Under the pieces are notes generated by a model, which was given only the letters and a program-made list of their open reading frames with translations, was not told the origin of the DNA and searched no databases. Position numbers and translations under genes: made by a program. This document shows, piece after piece, positions 53,171 to 63,300 of a DNA stretch of 64,000 nucleotides. Numbering within the stretch: the first letter of the stretch is position 1; each line of letters begins with the position of its first letter. The stretch is taken from the IMG/VR virus record IMGVR_UViG_3300030104_004245, positions 57,759 through 121,758 of that record, one strand, 5' to 3'. The DNA is from a virus.

Positions 53171-56100
53171 TTAATCTACCCATTTTCCACGTAAAGGAGA
53201 AAACCATTTTCTCAATTCTGCTCCTTTATTTGCTATTCTTTGTCTTTTATTTTCACCTCCTCTTTGTGACTTTACACCACCAGGGTAATTCATCATGTTT
53301 AACATAGCTTGTCTATTATCAAAATGATGTGCACCTTGATGTTGATTAGGTGCATCAAATCCCTGACTTTTATACAATGCTAATCTTTCTTCTGCAGTTA
53401 ATTTATCTTTATCAATATTATACATTGCTAAATAATTGTCAACATTTGTACCTTGACTAGAAGTTCCATCCATAGCTGTAGTTGATCTTGTTAAGTCTCC
53501 TTGATAACTTGGATCAAATTGAGCAATACCACCTGTTGCTGGATTAATATTAAACTCAGGATACAATTGATTAAGATTATGAGTGTATGCTCTATTGGTA
53601 TACATGTTCTGCATTTGCTTTGTTATTTCAGCATTAGCTTCTTTTAAAGCATTATCATAATTTTGGTCTGTTAAAATAGTATCATCATATAATTTTTTCA
53701 AAGATTCTTTGTTTACTATATCTGCTGTTTGTGATAATTCAACATTTTTAGAATTTACAATATTAGCAGTTTGAACATTTGCTCCTTGAGTTCTAGCCAT
53801 GGTATCTGCAATCTGTTGTGCAGCAACACCTTGTGCTTTTGCTTGTACAGCAGCAGCTCTTTGAGGTCCAGAAAATGCTGTAGCTGTTTGAGCAGCTATA
53901 GCAGCTTGTTCTCCAATAGCAGCAATCTCTCTTGTAGGATCTTGGAATACAGCATCAATTTGTTCTTTTTCAATTCTAGGTGCCCATGGATAATATTTTT
54001 TTAATTGGAATTTATTATCTATAGCATTCATTAATCCTAATTGATCTTGTAACCAAAACTCTGGATCAGCTTCTTCTGTAGGTTGTACTTCATCTGGTTC
54101 ATCTAATTCTCTTACCTCTTCAACAGGAGGTGCACAATCTAATGCAGTTCCTTCTGTAAACCATCCAGGACCGCAACCATCTTTTTTACTAAAGACTTGT
54201 GATATTTGTTTTCCTTCTTCAGAACATTTTATACAAACAACTTCCATTGGACTTTTCTTAAAGTCTGAAACTCCTTGTGTAAAAACTCCATGTTTATTAT
54301 CTTTTCCAAATGGATTACCTTTACCATGATCACCAAATGTTACAGATTGCATGTAAGCTTGTTTAGCAGTTTCTTCATCACCATATGCTGCTATCATTTT
54401 TTCTCTTAGTTCAGCATCACTATCCCAAGCGTTTAAAGCACCTTTAGCATGTTGTGATTGGAAGTCTAGAACCATAGTACTATCATTACCTCTACCAACG
54501 TATTGATCTTGATACTCTTCATAATTCATAATACCCATATTAGCAAATGACTGCTTGTTGTTTTCATAATGCCATTTTTGTCCTTCAGGACTCATCATCC
54601 ATTTACTTGTTGCTTCTTCATCAGCAAAATATTCAGAATCTGGTATTCCTGATTGTTGATCTATTCCTTGTATAGAACCAAGATCATCCATATCTTGAAT
54701 GTTATATCCTAGATCCCTCATCATATCTCTAATCCATTTTGCATCTTCATCATATTGGAATTCTCCTTGTTTTCTAGGTGCTACATTAACACCTTCTTCT
54801 TGCTGTTCTTGATCTTCATCTGATAACTCATCTTCATCTGTTTCTCCAGCAAGTTGATACATATCAAGTTCTTCTCCATCAACAAAGGCTTTTAATTCAC
54901 TAAATGGATCTCCCCCATAACGTGCCTCTTCTTCAGCAGGCTCTTCTGCAGGTTCTGCTTCAGCTACTGGCTCTTCTTCTACTGCTGGCTCTTCTACATC
55001 TGCTGTCACTGGTGCTTCATCTACTGTTGCAGTTTCTGTTGGTGGTTCTAATGGTGAAGGTGCTGCATTTGCTGCAGCTGTTGCTGCTCCTGTTGCTCCT
55101 GGAGCTGATTCTGTAGCTCCTGTTGCTCCTGCTGCACTTGCAATTGAACCACCTGGTGTAGTACTAGGTGTAATTGAACCACCTGGTGTGGTAGTGCTTG
55201 CTGTAGTTGTAGTACTAGTAGGTGTAGTTACACTAGGTCCAGTAGTTGTACTAGGTGGAGTAATGTTACTAGCTGTAGTAGTTGCAGTTGGTGCCGCTTG
55301 AGGACCCATAGCTGGCATTCCTGGTATTCCTCCTGGCATTCCTGGTATTGCTGATGTTACTGGCGGTGGAGCTGTAGGATTTGTAGGTGTAGTAGCTTGT
55401 GCCAACTGATCTGCAGGTGGAGTAGTTGGTATTGCTCCTGGCTCTTCTTTTGTTTTATTATTTTTTCCAACTACTTCATTTTTAACATTAGATCCTGTAA
55501 CAAAATCCGCTTTCTTAGCCAAGTTAGTTCCTTGTCCAATTTGCCCTGCTTGTTTAAGACCAGTACCTGTTAAACCTGCTTGATTTTTTACTCCAACAGT
55601 TTTTAAACCTTTAGCTTTATACGCATTTCCAACATTTTTCATTGTATCTACAACGCCTTTACCAGCTAAACCTGCGGTTTCATCTATTGCGCCTTTACCT
55701 ATAGCCTTAACTATATTTGTAGCACCTTTAGCACCTCTTGCTGCTTGACTCATTTGGCCAACACCTGGTATCATAGCTACAGCATTAAGCCCCATCTCTT
55801 TAGTGTATTGTGCAGCTCCTGCATCATCTCCGGTTGCTTTAGCATAAGCAGCTCTACCTCCTGATATAGCAACATTAGCTGCATCAGCAAGATTTCCAAC
55901 ACCTGGAATCATACCTGCAACAGCTAAACCTTTTTGACTCCAATCTAAAAAGCTTTTACCCCATCCTGCTTGTGGAAGTTCTTTACCATATCTAGCCATC
56001 ATTTCTAAATTCTGTTGTTCCATAGGAGGAACAGGTATAGGATTTAATTGTGGTGGAGATTGTTCTTGATGAGGAGCAATTTCTTGTCTATTTGCTTTAT

Positions 56101-56896
56101 CAATATCTGCTTGATTAGGATCTTTTATAGCATCTATTTGATCAAATATTTGTTGAAGTTGCATTACTTTTTCTTGCATGCTTGCTGGCATTTGCATCAT
56201 TGATTTTGCAATTGCCTCTTCTTTACTTATATTTTCTACAGCTTGAGAAAATTCAATAGGATCAGCACCTTTCTTTTTTATATAAGGGTATGCTGCCATA
56301 GGTACACCTTCATCAAATTCTTTTTTTCTTTCTTGAATAAATGCTAGTTGAGATAATTTATTTTTATTTTTATCTAACATATATTCAGCAGTATCTACAG
56401 TTATATGATCTGAATTAGGATCATTTAATAATGCTATATAGTCATTTAAATCATATTTTTTTGAAACCTTAGCGGGAGTTATTTTCTTTTTAGACTGAAT
56501 ACCCATTTCTAATAATTCATTCTTGTTAAGCTTCATGCTTCTTGTATCAGAATAAATAAAAGATTGTGGAGGAAGATTTAACGGAGTACCACCACTACTA
56601 TGTCTATTACCACCAATGTTATATAATTCAAAAGCACCGTCATTGTTAAGATCTGTTAAAGCAGTTTCTCCTCTTTCAGCCTCAAGATTTGATCTGTCTC
56701 TAGGTTCTGGTGATAAAGTTTTATTAACTGTAGAAAATGGTCCAGAGTTATCAACATTAGAATTACCAGTAAACGTTACTAAACCAAAATCTGATTGATC
56801 TCCTGTTCTAGATACAACAGGAGAAGAAGTTTTAGTAATTTTACCACCTTTAATTTTATAACCTTCTGGTAATTTTTTTATTCTAACTTTTGCCAT
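53171..56896 (-). CDS. crAss-like virion protein with Pro/Thr linker and membrane hairpin (1241 aa)
   Basis: The N-terminal ~130 residues carry the crAss-like signature L-E-A-E-R-G-E-T, then G-G-N-R-H-S-S-G-G-T-P-L-N-L-P-P and S-F-I-Y-S-D. Residues about 322-385 form a hydrophobic Gly-rich double hairpin (A-G-M-I-P-G-V-G, then A-M-I-P-G-V-G-Q) of the type that can insert in membranes. Residues ~482-650 are a Pro/Thr/Ala/Glu-rich low-complexity linker. A Cys cluster near 886-921 (C-I-K-C ... C-G-P-G-W ... C) could bind zinc. A-R-Y-G-K-E-L and A-R-Y-G-G phrases occur. Likely an ejected internal or tail protein. Confidence 0.75.
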   Translation of the reverse strand: MAKVRIKKLPEGYKIKGGKITKTSSPVVSRTGDQSDFGLVTFTGNSNVDNSGPFSTVNKTLSPEPRDRSNLEAERGETALTDLNNDGAFELYNIGGNRHSSGGTPLNLPPQSFIYSDTRSMKLNKNELLEMGIQSKKKITPAKVSKKYDLNDYIALLNDPNSDHITVDTAEYMLDKNKNKLSQLAFIQERKKEFDEGVPMAAYPYIKKKGADPIEFSQAVENISKEEAIAKSMMQMPASMQEKVMQLQQIFDQIDAIKDPNQADIDKANRQEIAPHQEQSPPQLNPIPVPPMEQQNLEMMARYGKELPQAGWGKSFLDWSQKGLAVAGMIPGVGNLADAANVAISGGRAAYAKATGDDAGAAQYTKEMGLNAVAMIPGVGQMSQAARGAKGATNIVKAIGKGAIDETAGLAGKGVVDTMKNVGNAYKAKGLKTVGVKNQAGLTGTGLKQAGQIGQGTNLAKKADFVTGSNVKNEVVGKNNKTKEEPGAIPTTPPADQLAQATTPTNPTAPPPVTSAIPGMPGGIPGMPAMGPQAAPTATTTASNITPPSTTTGPSVTTPTSTTTTASTTTPGGSITPSTTPGGSIASAAGATGATESAPGATGAATAAANAAPSPLEPPTETATVDEAPVTADVEEPAVEEEPVAEAEPAEEPAEEEARYGGDPFSELKAFVDGEELDMYQLAGETDEDELSDEDQEQQEEGVNVAPRKQGEFQYDEDAKWIRDMMRDLGYNIQDMDDLGSIQGIDQQSGIPDSEYFADEEATSKWMMSPEGQKWHYENNKQSFANMGIMNYEEYQDQYVGRGNDSTMVLDFQSQHAKGALNAWDSDAELREKMIAAYGDEETAKQAYMQSVTFGDHGKGNPFGKDNKHGVFTQGVSDFKKSPMEVVCIKCSEEGKQISQVFSKKDGCGPGWFTEGTALDCAPPVEEVRELDEPDEVQPTEEADPEFWLQDQLGLMNAIDNKFQLKKYYPWAPRIEKEQIDAVFQDPTREIAAIGEQAAIAAQTATAFSGPQRAAAVQAKAQGVAAQQIADTMARTQGANVQTANIVNSKNVELSQTADIVNKESLKKLYDDTILTDQNYDNALKEANAEITKQMQNMYTNRAYTHNLNQLYPEFNINPATGGIAQFDPSYQGDLTRSTTAMDGTSSQGTNVDNYLAMYNIDKDKLTAEERLALYKSQGFDAPNQHQGAHHFDNRQAMLNMMNYPGGVKSQRGGENKRQRIANKGAELRKWFSPLRGKWVD

Positions 56897-56897
56897 A

Positions 56898-59800
56898 TTA
56901 TAAATATTCTATCTCTGCGCCCAGAGCCATTAGTTCATTAATTGTTGATTCATCTAAATCTATAGTTGTATCTATATCATCATATTGTCTACCTCTTAAC
57001 TGTTCTGTTCTTCCACCCATTTCTTTTATGGTATCTTTTAATATTGTCTTTTTACCCCCGCAAGCTGCTTTACAACATTCTGCATCAGTTCTAGTAGGTG
57101 GACATGGATAATAACTTTTATTACAAGAACTACAAAATACAGATCTTGCAGATCCTCCTGATTGCATTTCTGGTAATTGTGGATTATTAAAGATGTCTCC
57201 GCCAGCTTGTAAAAATCTAGAAATTTCTTTTCCATATCTTCCTGTTGAACTTACTTCTTCTTTACCAATTTCTTCATTTGGTGTTTTTGAAATTAATTTT
57301 TCAGTTTCAGTTGTACCACGTACATTATCTCTTATAGATTCTAGTCTATTGCTTGCATATTCTTTACTACTATCCCATGCATCAGCAATTGGTTTATCTA
57401 GTCCGCTTTGTTTAGAAAGTTCCTGTGCTATTTTTATTTGTTTTGGTGTTAACATTTTATTTGCAAACTTTGTATGACCTTCCAACATGTGATTACTTGC
57501 ATCTCTTATTTGACTAGAAGTTTCTTCTTTTGATTGATTCATATAGTCTATTTGTGATAGCTTATGTGTACCTTGTACAGTTCCTATTCCTGCACTCAAA
57601 CCAGTTGCTAATTTACCAATAGGACCTATAGGATCTTTTTTAGCAACTTTATCTAATCCTTCTCTCATATCATCTGTTAAATCATAAGTACTTTGACCAT
57701 AAAAATCTGGAATCATTCCTTGCTCTCCTGCTCTATATCCTTCTAAATCTACAGCTTCATTAAACTCATCTTTTACTGGATTTACAATTTCATCTCTTGT
57801 CCAATTTTTAGCTTGATCAATTTTTGAACTAGCATAGTTAGCTGCTTGATCCCACCAAGGAGTACCTCCTTCTTGAGCTATAAATATTTCTTTTCCATAT
57901 TTACCACTTGCTGATTGAGGTGTTGAAGCATCTGCAAACATAGCTTCTCTCTTACGTCTTTTTTCTTCCCATCTATCTACAACAGGTTCTTCTTCATAAT
58001 TGTTTTCTGTACTACTAAGTAATGATTCAGTAACTGTATTAGATGGATAGATTAAATTATCATTAGAGCTGCTTGGAAGCTTATTAATAGTTTTAGTAGG
58101 TAAACTTATTGAAGTAATATTCTGATCTTTAATATCATTAGAAGCATTTTCAAGTTTATCTTCTTCAGTTAAAAAGTTTTGATTAGGATTATTTATTCTA
58201 TCAGCATATATAGCATCACCATAATCAGTCCAAACACTTGGATCATTTATATAATCTTGAGGTCTTGGTAAACCTTCTGCAAATATAGGTTGTTGATTAA
58301 CTCCTGATCCCCATCCTCCTCTAGTACTTTTTCTTTTTAAAGCCCATGCTGCATCTGCAAGCTGCATATCATTCCACGTATGTCCAGAATTTCTTTCCAT
58401 TACTTCTTTAAACATAACATAATCATCTATGTGTCTGTTATCATCATATGTTCCACTACCTTTAGGTCCTGGTCCAGAATTTTGATTAGGAAAGGGATCT
58501 TTTATTCTTCTTGTTTTTCCTTTTCTATCTAATAATTTAGGATTATAATTCATTGTATCAATTAAAATCTTATAATCTTTTTCACTAAAGTTTAAAGGTT
58601 CATCTAAACTCCATTGTTGTCCTGAATAATATCCTTCCCATGGTCCTTTTTTATAATGAGTTAAATTTCCTTCAGAATCAAGAACTCTACTTCCAGAAGA
58701 ATCACCTGCATCATACCAGTTTTGATACTTTTCACTTTTACCATAAGGATGCGTTCCTTCTGGATTCCAATATTCTACATCATAATTATAATCTTGAAAA
58801 GGGTCTTGATTAGAACCAGAGGGCATAAACTCATCAGAATTAGGATTATTATTTCTATCTCTTGTTTGCCATGTTCTTTCTATATCTTTATCTCTTACAG
58901 TTTGAGGAATCCAATCAGCATTACTCCAAGATCCTCCACTTTGCATAAGAGTTTGTATTTCTGTTCCGTATTTCCCTTGTCTTGACATAACTTTATCATC
59001 TTGTCTAAATATTCCTGTGTTAGGATCATAGTCTCCTTTTTGGCCTGATATATCAGCTTCTGTAGTTTGATAAACATTATCAGCCATTGTTTTTTTCATT
59101 TGCTCTCTTTTCTGCCTTTTTGCTTCTCTTTTTTCTAAAGTAGCATTTAATACTCTAGATATATCTACAGCACCTTGAGCAATTTTTTCAGCAGTCTGAA
59201 CTCCTTTGCTATCTTTAAAGTCCTTCCATCCTGATTTTTTTCCTTCACCATCATCTGATCCTTTTGGTTGTCCCTCACTATCATCTTCTGGATCACTATC
59301 TCCTTCAGCTTGTGGATCTCCTCCTGCATCATCTTCAGTAGTTGTTGGAGTATTACCAGGATCATCTTGACCAGGATCTTCATCAGCTGGATTTTCAGTA
59401 GCTGGATCTGTATTTTCTCCAGGTTGTCCTTCATTACTAGGTGCTTCTTCATCACCTCCTTGATCATCAAATGGAAAATCCTCTTGATTAGTTCCTTCTG
59501 GTAATTGAGGACCAATTTGAGGTTGAGCCATGCTTGCTGTATCTGCATCAACTGAATTAGGAATACCATCACTATCAGCATCTTGTCCCATAAAACTAAA
59601 ATCAGTTTCTTGAGGAGCTTGTTGTCCAGGTACGCCAGTTGAAACAGGACTTTGCATATTTTGACCTTCCTGTCCCATATTAACATTAGCTTCAGGTTGA
59701 TTATTCATTTGTTGAAGTGTAGCCCAATCTCTTTCCATTGGCCAAACATGACCGGTTCCTTGATCAGCTTTTTTTAATTCTCTTCCATACTTTACATAGT

Positions 59801-60287
59801 TTTCTGCTTTAAATCTATCTGCAACTCCTTTTAATGTAAATACCCAATCCATTAAATCTCCAGGTTCACCAACACCAGCTGTAGGAGATACGCCTGTTGA
59901 GTGACCTGCTATAGGGTAAGGAATTTTATTACTTGGTTTATCAGTCATTCTTGGAGGTGCATGTGTTGCATGATCCTCTGTTGTTTCTTCTTGTTTAGTT
60001 TCTTGATTTACAACTTGTCCATTTGCTGTACTATACTGTTCTCCTTGCCACCAAAAATTTTCTAATCCTTGAGATTTTGCTTGTTGAAGAGCTTCTTCAA
60101 ATTTTAAAGATTGTCCTTCACCGTGTGTAAAGGTTTCTAAAGACTCTTGATCATTCCATTGTACATTAGGATCCATATTCATTTCATTCATGTCTATGCC
60201 TAAATAGTTTGCATCAGGATCATACATGCCTGGTTCAACACCTCCTGTTTGATAACGTGGAATAAAATATTGTTTGTTGAAATTCAT
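56898..60287 (-). CDS. Virion-associated protein with repeated K/RYGxEI motifs (1129 aa)
   Basis: The N-terminus reads Y-F-I-P-R-Y-Q-T-G-G-V-E-P-G-M-Y. Residues 63-87 hold the F-x-x-A-L-x-x-A-K ... F-W-W-Q-G-E-Q-Y-S-T element shared with the 298-aa protein at 9836. A long acidic, Gly/Asp/Pro-rich linker follows. Three K/R-Y-G-K/T-E-I motifs at Y440, Y797 and Y1018 are each followed within 10 residues by Q-x-G-G. A Cys cluster (about 1051-1077, C-S-S-C ... C-C-K-A-A-C) looks metal-binding. The C-terminus ends N-E-L-M-A-L-G-A-E-I-E-Y-L. It is the first gene of the long late unit after the palindromic motif. Function unknown; virion location inferred. Confidence 0.7.
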   Translation of the reverse strand: MNFNKQYFIPRYQTGGVEPGMYDPDANYLGIDMNEMNMDPNVQWNDQESLETFTHGEGQSLKFEEALQQAKSQGLENFWWQGEQYSTANGQVVNQETKQEETTEDHATHAPPRMTDKPSNKIPYPIAGHSTGVSPTAGVGEPGDLMDWVFTLKGVADRFKAENYVKYGRELKKADQGTGHVWPMERDWATLQQMNNQPEANVNMGQEGQNMQSPVSTGVPGQQAPQETDFSFMGQDADSDGIPNSVDADTASMAQPQIGPQLPEGTNQEDFPFDDQGGDEEAPSNEGQPGENTDPATENPADEDPGQDDPGNTPTTTEDDAGGDPQAEGDSDPEDDSEGQPKGSDDGEGKKSGWKDFKDSKGVQTAEKIAQGAVDISRVLNATLEKREAKRQKREQMKKTMADNVYQTTEADISGQKGDYDPNTGIFRQDDKVMSRQGKYGTEIQTLMQSGGSWSNADWIPQTVRDKDIERTWQTRDRNNNPNSDEFMPSGSNQDPFQDYNYDVEYWNPEGTHPYGKSEKYQNWYDAGDSSGSRVLDSEGNLTHYKKGPWEGYYSGQQWSLDEPLNFSEKDYKILIDTMNYNPKLLDRKGKTRRIKDPFPNQNSGPGPKGSGTYDDNRHIDDYVMFKEVMERNSGHTWNDMQLADAAWALKRKSTRGGWGSGVNQQPIFAEGLPRPQDYINDPSVWTDYGDAIYADRINNPNQNFLTEEDKLENASNDIKDQNITSISLPTKTINKLPSSSNDNLIYPSNTVTESLLSSTENNYEEEPVVDRWEEKRRKREAMFADASTPQSASGKYGKEIFIAQEGGTPWWDQAANYASSKIDQAKNWTRDEIVNPVKDEFNEAVDLEGYRAGEQGMIPDFYGQSTYDLTDDMREGLDKVAKKDPIGPIGKLATGLSAGIGTVQGTHKLSQIDYMNQSKEETSSQIRDASNHMLEGHTKFANKMLTPKQIKIAQELSKQSGLDKPIADAWDSSKEYASNRLESIRDNVRGTTETEKLISKTPNEEIGKEEVSSTGRYGKEISRFLQAGGDIFNNPQLPEMQSGGSARSVFCSSCNKSYYPCPPTRTDAECCKAACGGKKTILKDTIKEMGGRTEQLRGRQYDDIDTTIDLDESTINELMALGAEIEYL

Positions 60288-60304
60288 TTTAAAATTTTAC
60301 ACTA

Positions 60305-60319
60305 TATATTATAATATAC
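60305..60319 (-). promoter_or_regulatory. Palindromic late-promoter motif, copy 1
   Basis: It reads GTATATTATAATATA on the minus strand, 18 bases before the ATG at 60287 and 42 bases after the stop of the 1202-aa gene. No similar element is found in the intergenic gaps down to 27300, so it may drive a unit of about 33 kb holding the giant proteins. Confidence 0.65.
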
Positions 60320-60360
60320 TAAATTAAAGCCACATAATCTAATGATTATATAGCTATTGA

Positions 60361-63300
60361 TTATATTAAACCCATACTCATTAATTCATCCATAGCAACC
60401 TTAGAAATTTTATTACCTTTCCTATATTCTAATAATTGCTGTCTTAATCTGTTATTCTTTTTATCCACTCTTAAAACCTCACCACCTTTTTCTTCTAAAG
60501 GTATATCAAACTTTTTCATAAATATTTCTTTAAATTCTGGATTTTTTTCCATATCTAAACTAAGTGATTCTAAAACTGAATTAAGATTTTCTGTTTGAAT
60601 TTTTCTATAGTCATTTACACCTTCTCTAAATATTTTAATATATTCATCAGGTGTTTTATTTTGTTGTTTTTTTCTTTTACCATATATTCTAGGTAACGCT
60701 TCTTCTAAAGGTTTACCATCTCTTAAATGATATCCTAAGTATTCTCTTGTTCCTTTTCTACCTAACATGTTAGATAATGCAGCAATATCAACAGGACTAT
60801 AACCATGTTTATCAGCTACTTCTTGATATTCCCAATATAACTCATATCCTGTTTGTTGCATGCCTTTTTCATTTTTAAATAAAGTACCGTTAAACTTTTT
60901 TTCAAAAAATTTATTTTGTGCATCTCCGTCTTTTGCAAAAGAGTTTCTATTACCTTTATATTGTTTTCTTATTTGATTAAATAGTTGTCCATATCTTCCT
61001 GTAGCTGAAGATTGAGGATTCTTCATTAATTGACCATCTAAACTTTCAACTCTTTGAATACCAGCTTTCATATCATTTAATCTAATAGAATATCTATCAA
61101 CAACTTCATTTGGTATTCTTCTAGGATTACCATCTTTATCTTTATACTTTTTATCATAATACATTCTACCATATATTTCATAAGGTTCACCAGCAATTCT
61201 TTCTCCTTTAATATTACCAATAGCTGTAGGTATATCAAAATCAAATTCATCATAGTAAGAAATATAATCAAGTTTTGTATTAGGGTCATATTTATTTTCT
61301 ACTGTAAAGTCTTTCATTGTATATCCTCCTGCATCAGAATCTTTAATAAGCACAGACTCTTCTGAATCAAGATATTGAGATGCTGCATCCCATATGTCAT
61401 CATCATTGCTAAAACTCCAATAGTTTTGTGTACCTTTTTTATCTTCTTTTCTTATTGTTGGTTTAAAGTCAGACTGAACAAATGTTTCATTCTCTTGTGG
61501 AAAACCTAAATATTTAAGCCATGCATCCATAGAACTACTTTTAATATGCTGTGCTTGATCTTTAGACATATCAAGGTTATTACCAAATGTATCAAAAGTT
61601 TGTTCTGTACCATTCCACATAAAAGGTTGTCTCTTACCTTTAACAAATCCACTAACAGCATTCTTTATATTGTAACCTATTGGATTAACTGTTTTACGTA
61701 ATCTATTAGCAACCCATCCTGGATTTTGTTTCTTTTTTTCTAACTCTTCAAAGTCTACATCACCACCTTCTTGTTTATTTGGTAATTTACTAACTGGTTT
61801 ATATCCTCTTAACCAATCTTCTTTATATAATGTTAATCTTGGATCATTAAGTTTTATATTACCCAAGCTAGGATGTTGCCAAACATCATTGTGTTTATTC
61901 ATAGATTTTAATGTCTCAAGCATATCCCCTGTAGCTCCATCAGTCATACGTTTCCAATTTCCATGTGTCATTTCGGCCATATATGGACCTTTATATCCCA
62001 TTGGGCTACCTAACTCAATTAATTCTTCAACAGACAGTCTATTAGGATTTAAAGGCATTCCTATATTAAAATGAGCATGATCATACATACTTGTTGGCCT
62101 TATCTCTCCAGATTTAATTGCATCAGAGTAACCTTTTTCATCACCAATCATTCTGTATCCAGCATTAGATTTAGGTTTAAATGCCCAAGGGTTATATTTA
62201 TAAATAGGAGGAGCATTTTTATTCATCCATTTTTTAATACTTTTTACGCCTTTAGTTAAAACCTTACTTGGTATAAATGGTATCATAAATCCTGCTGCAT
62301 TTAATACAGCATCTCCATATCTACCTTCATACGTAGCTTTTATTGTATTTTTTGCATCTATAAATTCACCAACAAATGGAAAAAAACTAGCTCCTAATTC
62401 TATTTGATCTGCTGTTAGTGGTTTTTGCATTTGTGGTTTTATACCTAAATTTCTTTTTACTTGAGCATCTTGTAATATTTCAGCACCTCTTTGAAAATCT
62501 TCTAATAACTCAGGATTCTTTTTGACATCAAGTATTTCTACTTTATCTGGATCTATCATTTGTTTTCCCGGTTCACCTACCATATGTGTTGTTCTGTCTG
62601 AAATATCTACTCCTGCTTTATTCATTCCTTTTGGACTTTTAACCAAATAACCTGATTTTAAATCTTTTGCTAGATTAGGATTTTTTTGTAAATCAGTTGC
62701 ATGAAGAGCGTCTTTATACTTTATTCTATTGATCATTTGTATATCAGTTAGATCTTTAATATCATCTTGATATGCAGGAAACTTTGCAAGATTTGGATAT
62801 CTTTTAGCATAACTATCAAGAGCCCATTGTTTATGAGGTTTTGTAGTAGAAAACATAAAGTCTCTATTTGGTGCTTCTGTTAATAAACCACTAGTAGCTC
62901 TGTTTGCAGTAGTTAATGAACGTAATGGTATTGAGCTTCCCATAAACTTTTTAAGAGCTGTAGGATCATTGATATCTACTCCTGCATCAGTAGCAGCTTT
63001 TAAAAACTTAGGACTGCTAAGTATATTAGGATCAGCATCAAAAGCTCTATATCTATTATTAGATTTACCATATAGACCAACAAGATTATTACGGGTTCCA
63101 TCTAAATCTGTAATACCTAAGTCTCTAGCATAATTCATATCTTCTGGACTCAACATTTGTGCTGTTTCTTCTGAAGGACCCTTCCACCAATCTTTAAATT
63201 TTTTTAATTGTTTTCCAGGTTTAACATAATTTTTTACAACTTTTTTAAGAGCTCTTCCTGGAACAAATGGTATAAATGCAGCTGCACCATACATGGCCGC

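Noticed and set aside
54904-55116. Plus-strand Leu-rich open frame opposite the 1241-aa gene
   Set aside because: It is the antisense reading of a Pro/Thr/Ala/Glu-rich linker and has pure low-complexity Leu content with no start context.
59165-59686. Minus-strand 173-codon frame overlapping the 1129-aa gene
   Set aside because: It is an alternate-frame shadow of the acidic Asp/Glu/Gly linker, giving a monotonous Leu/Lys/Met product.
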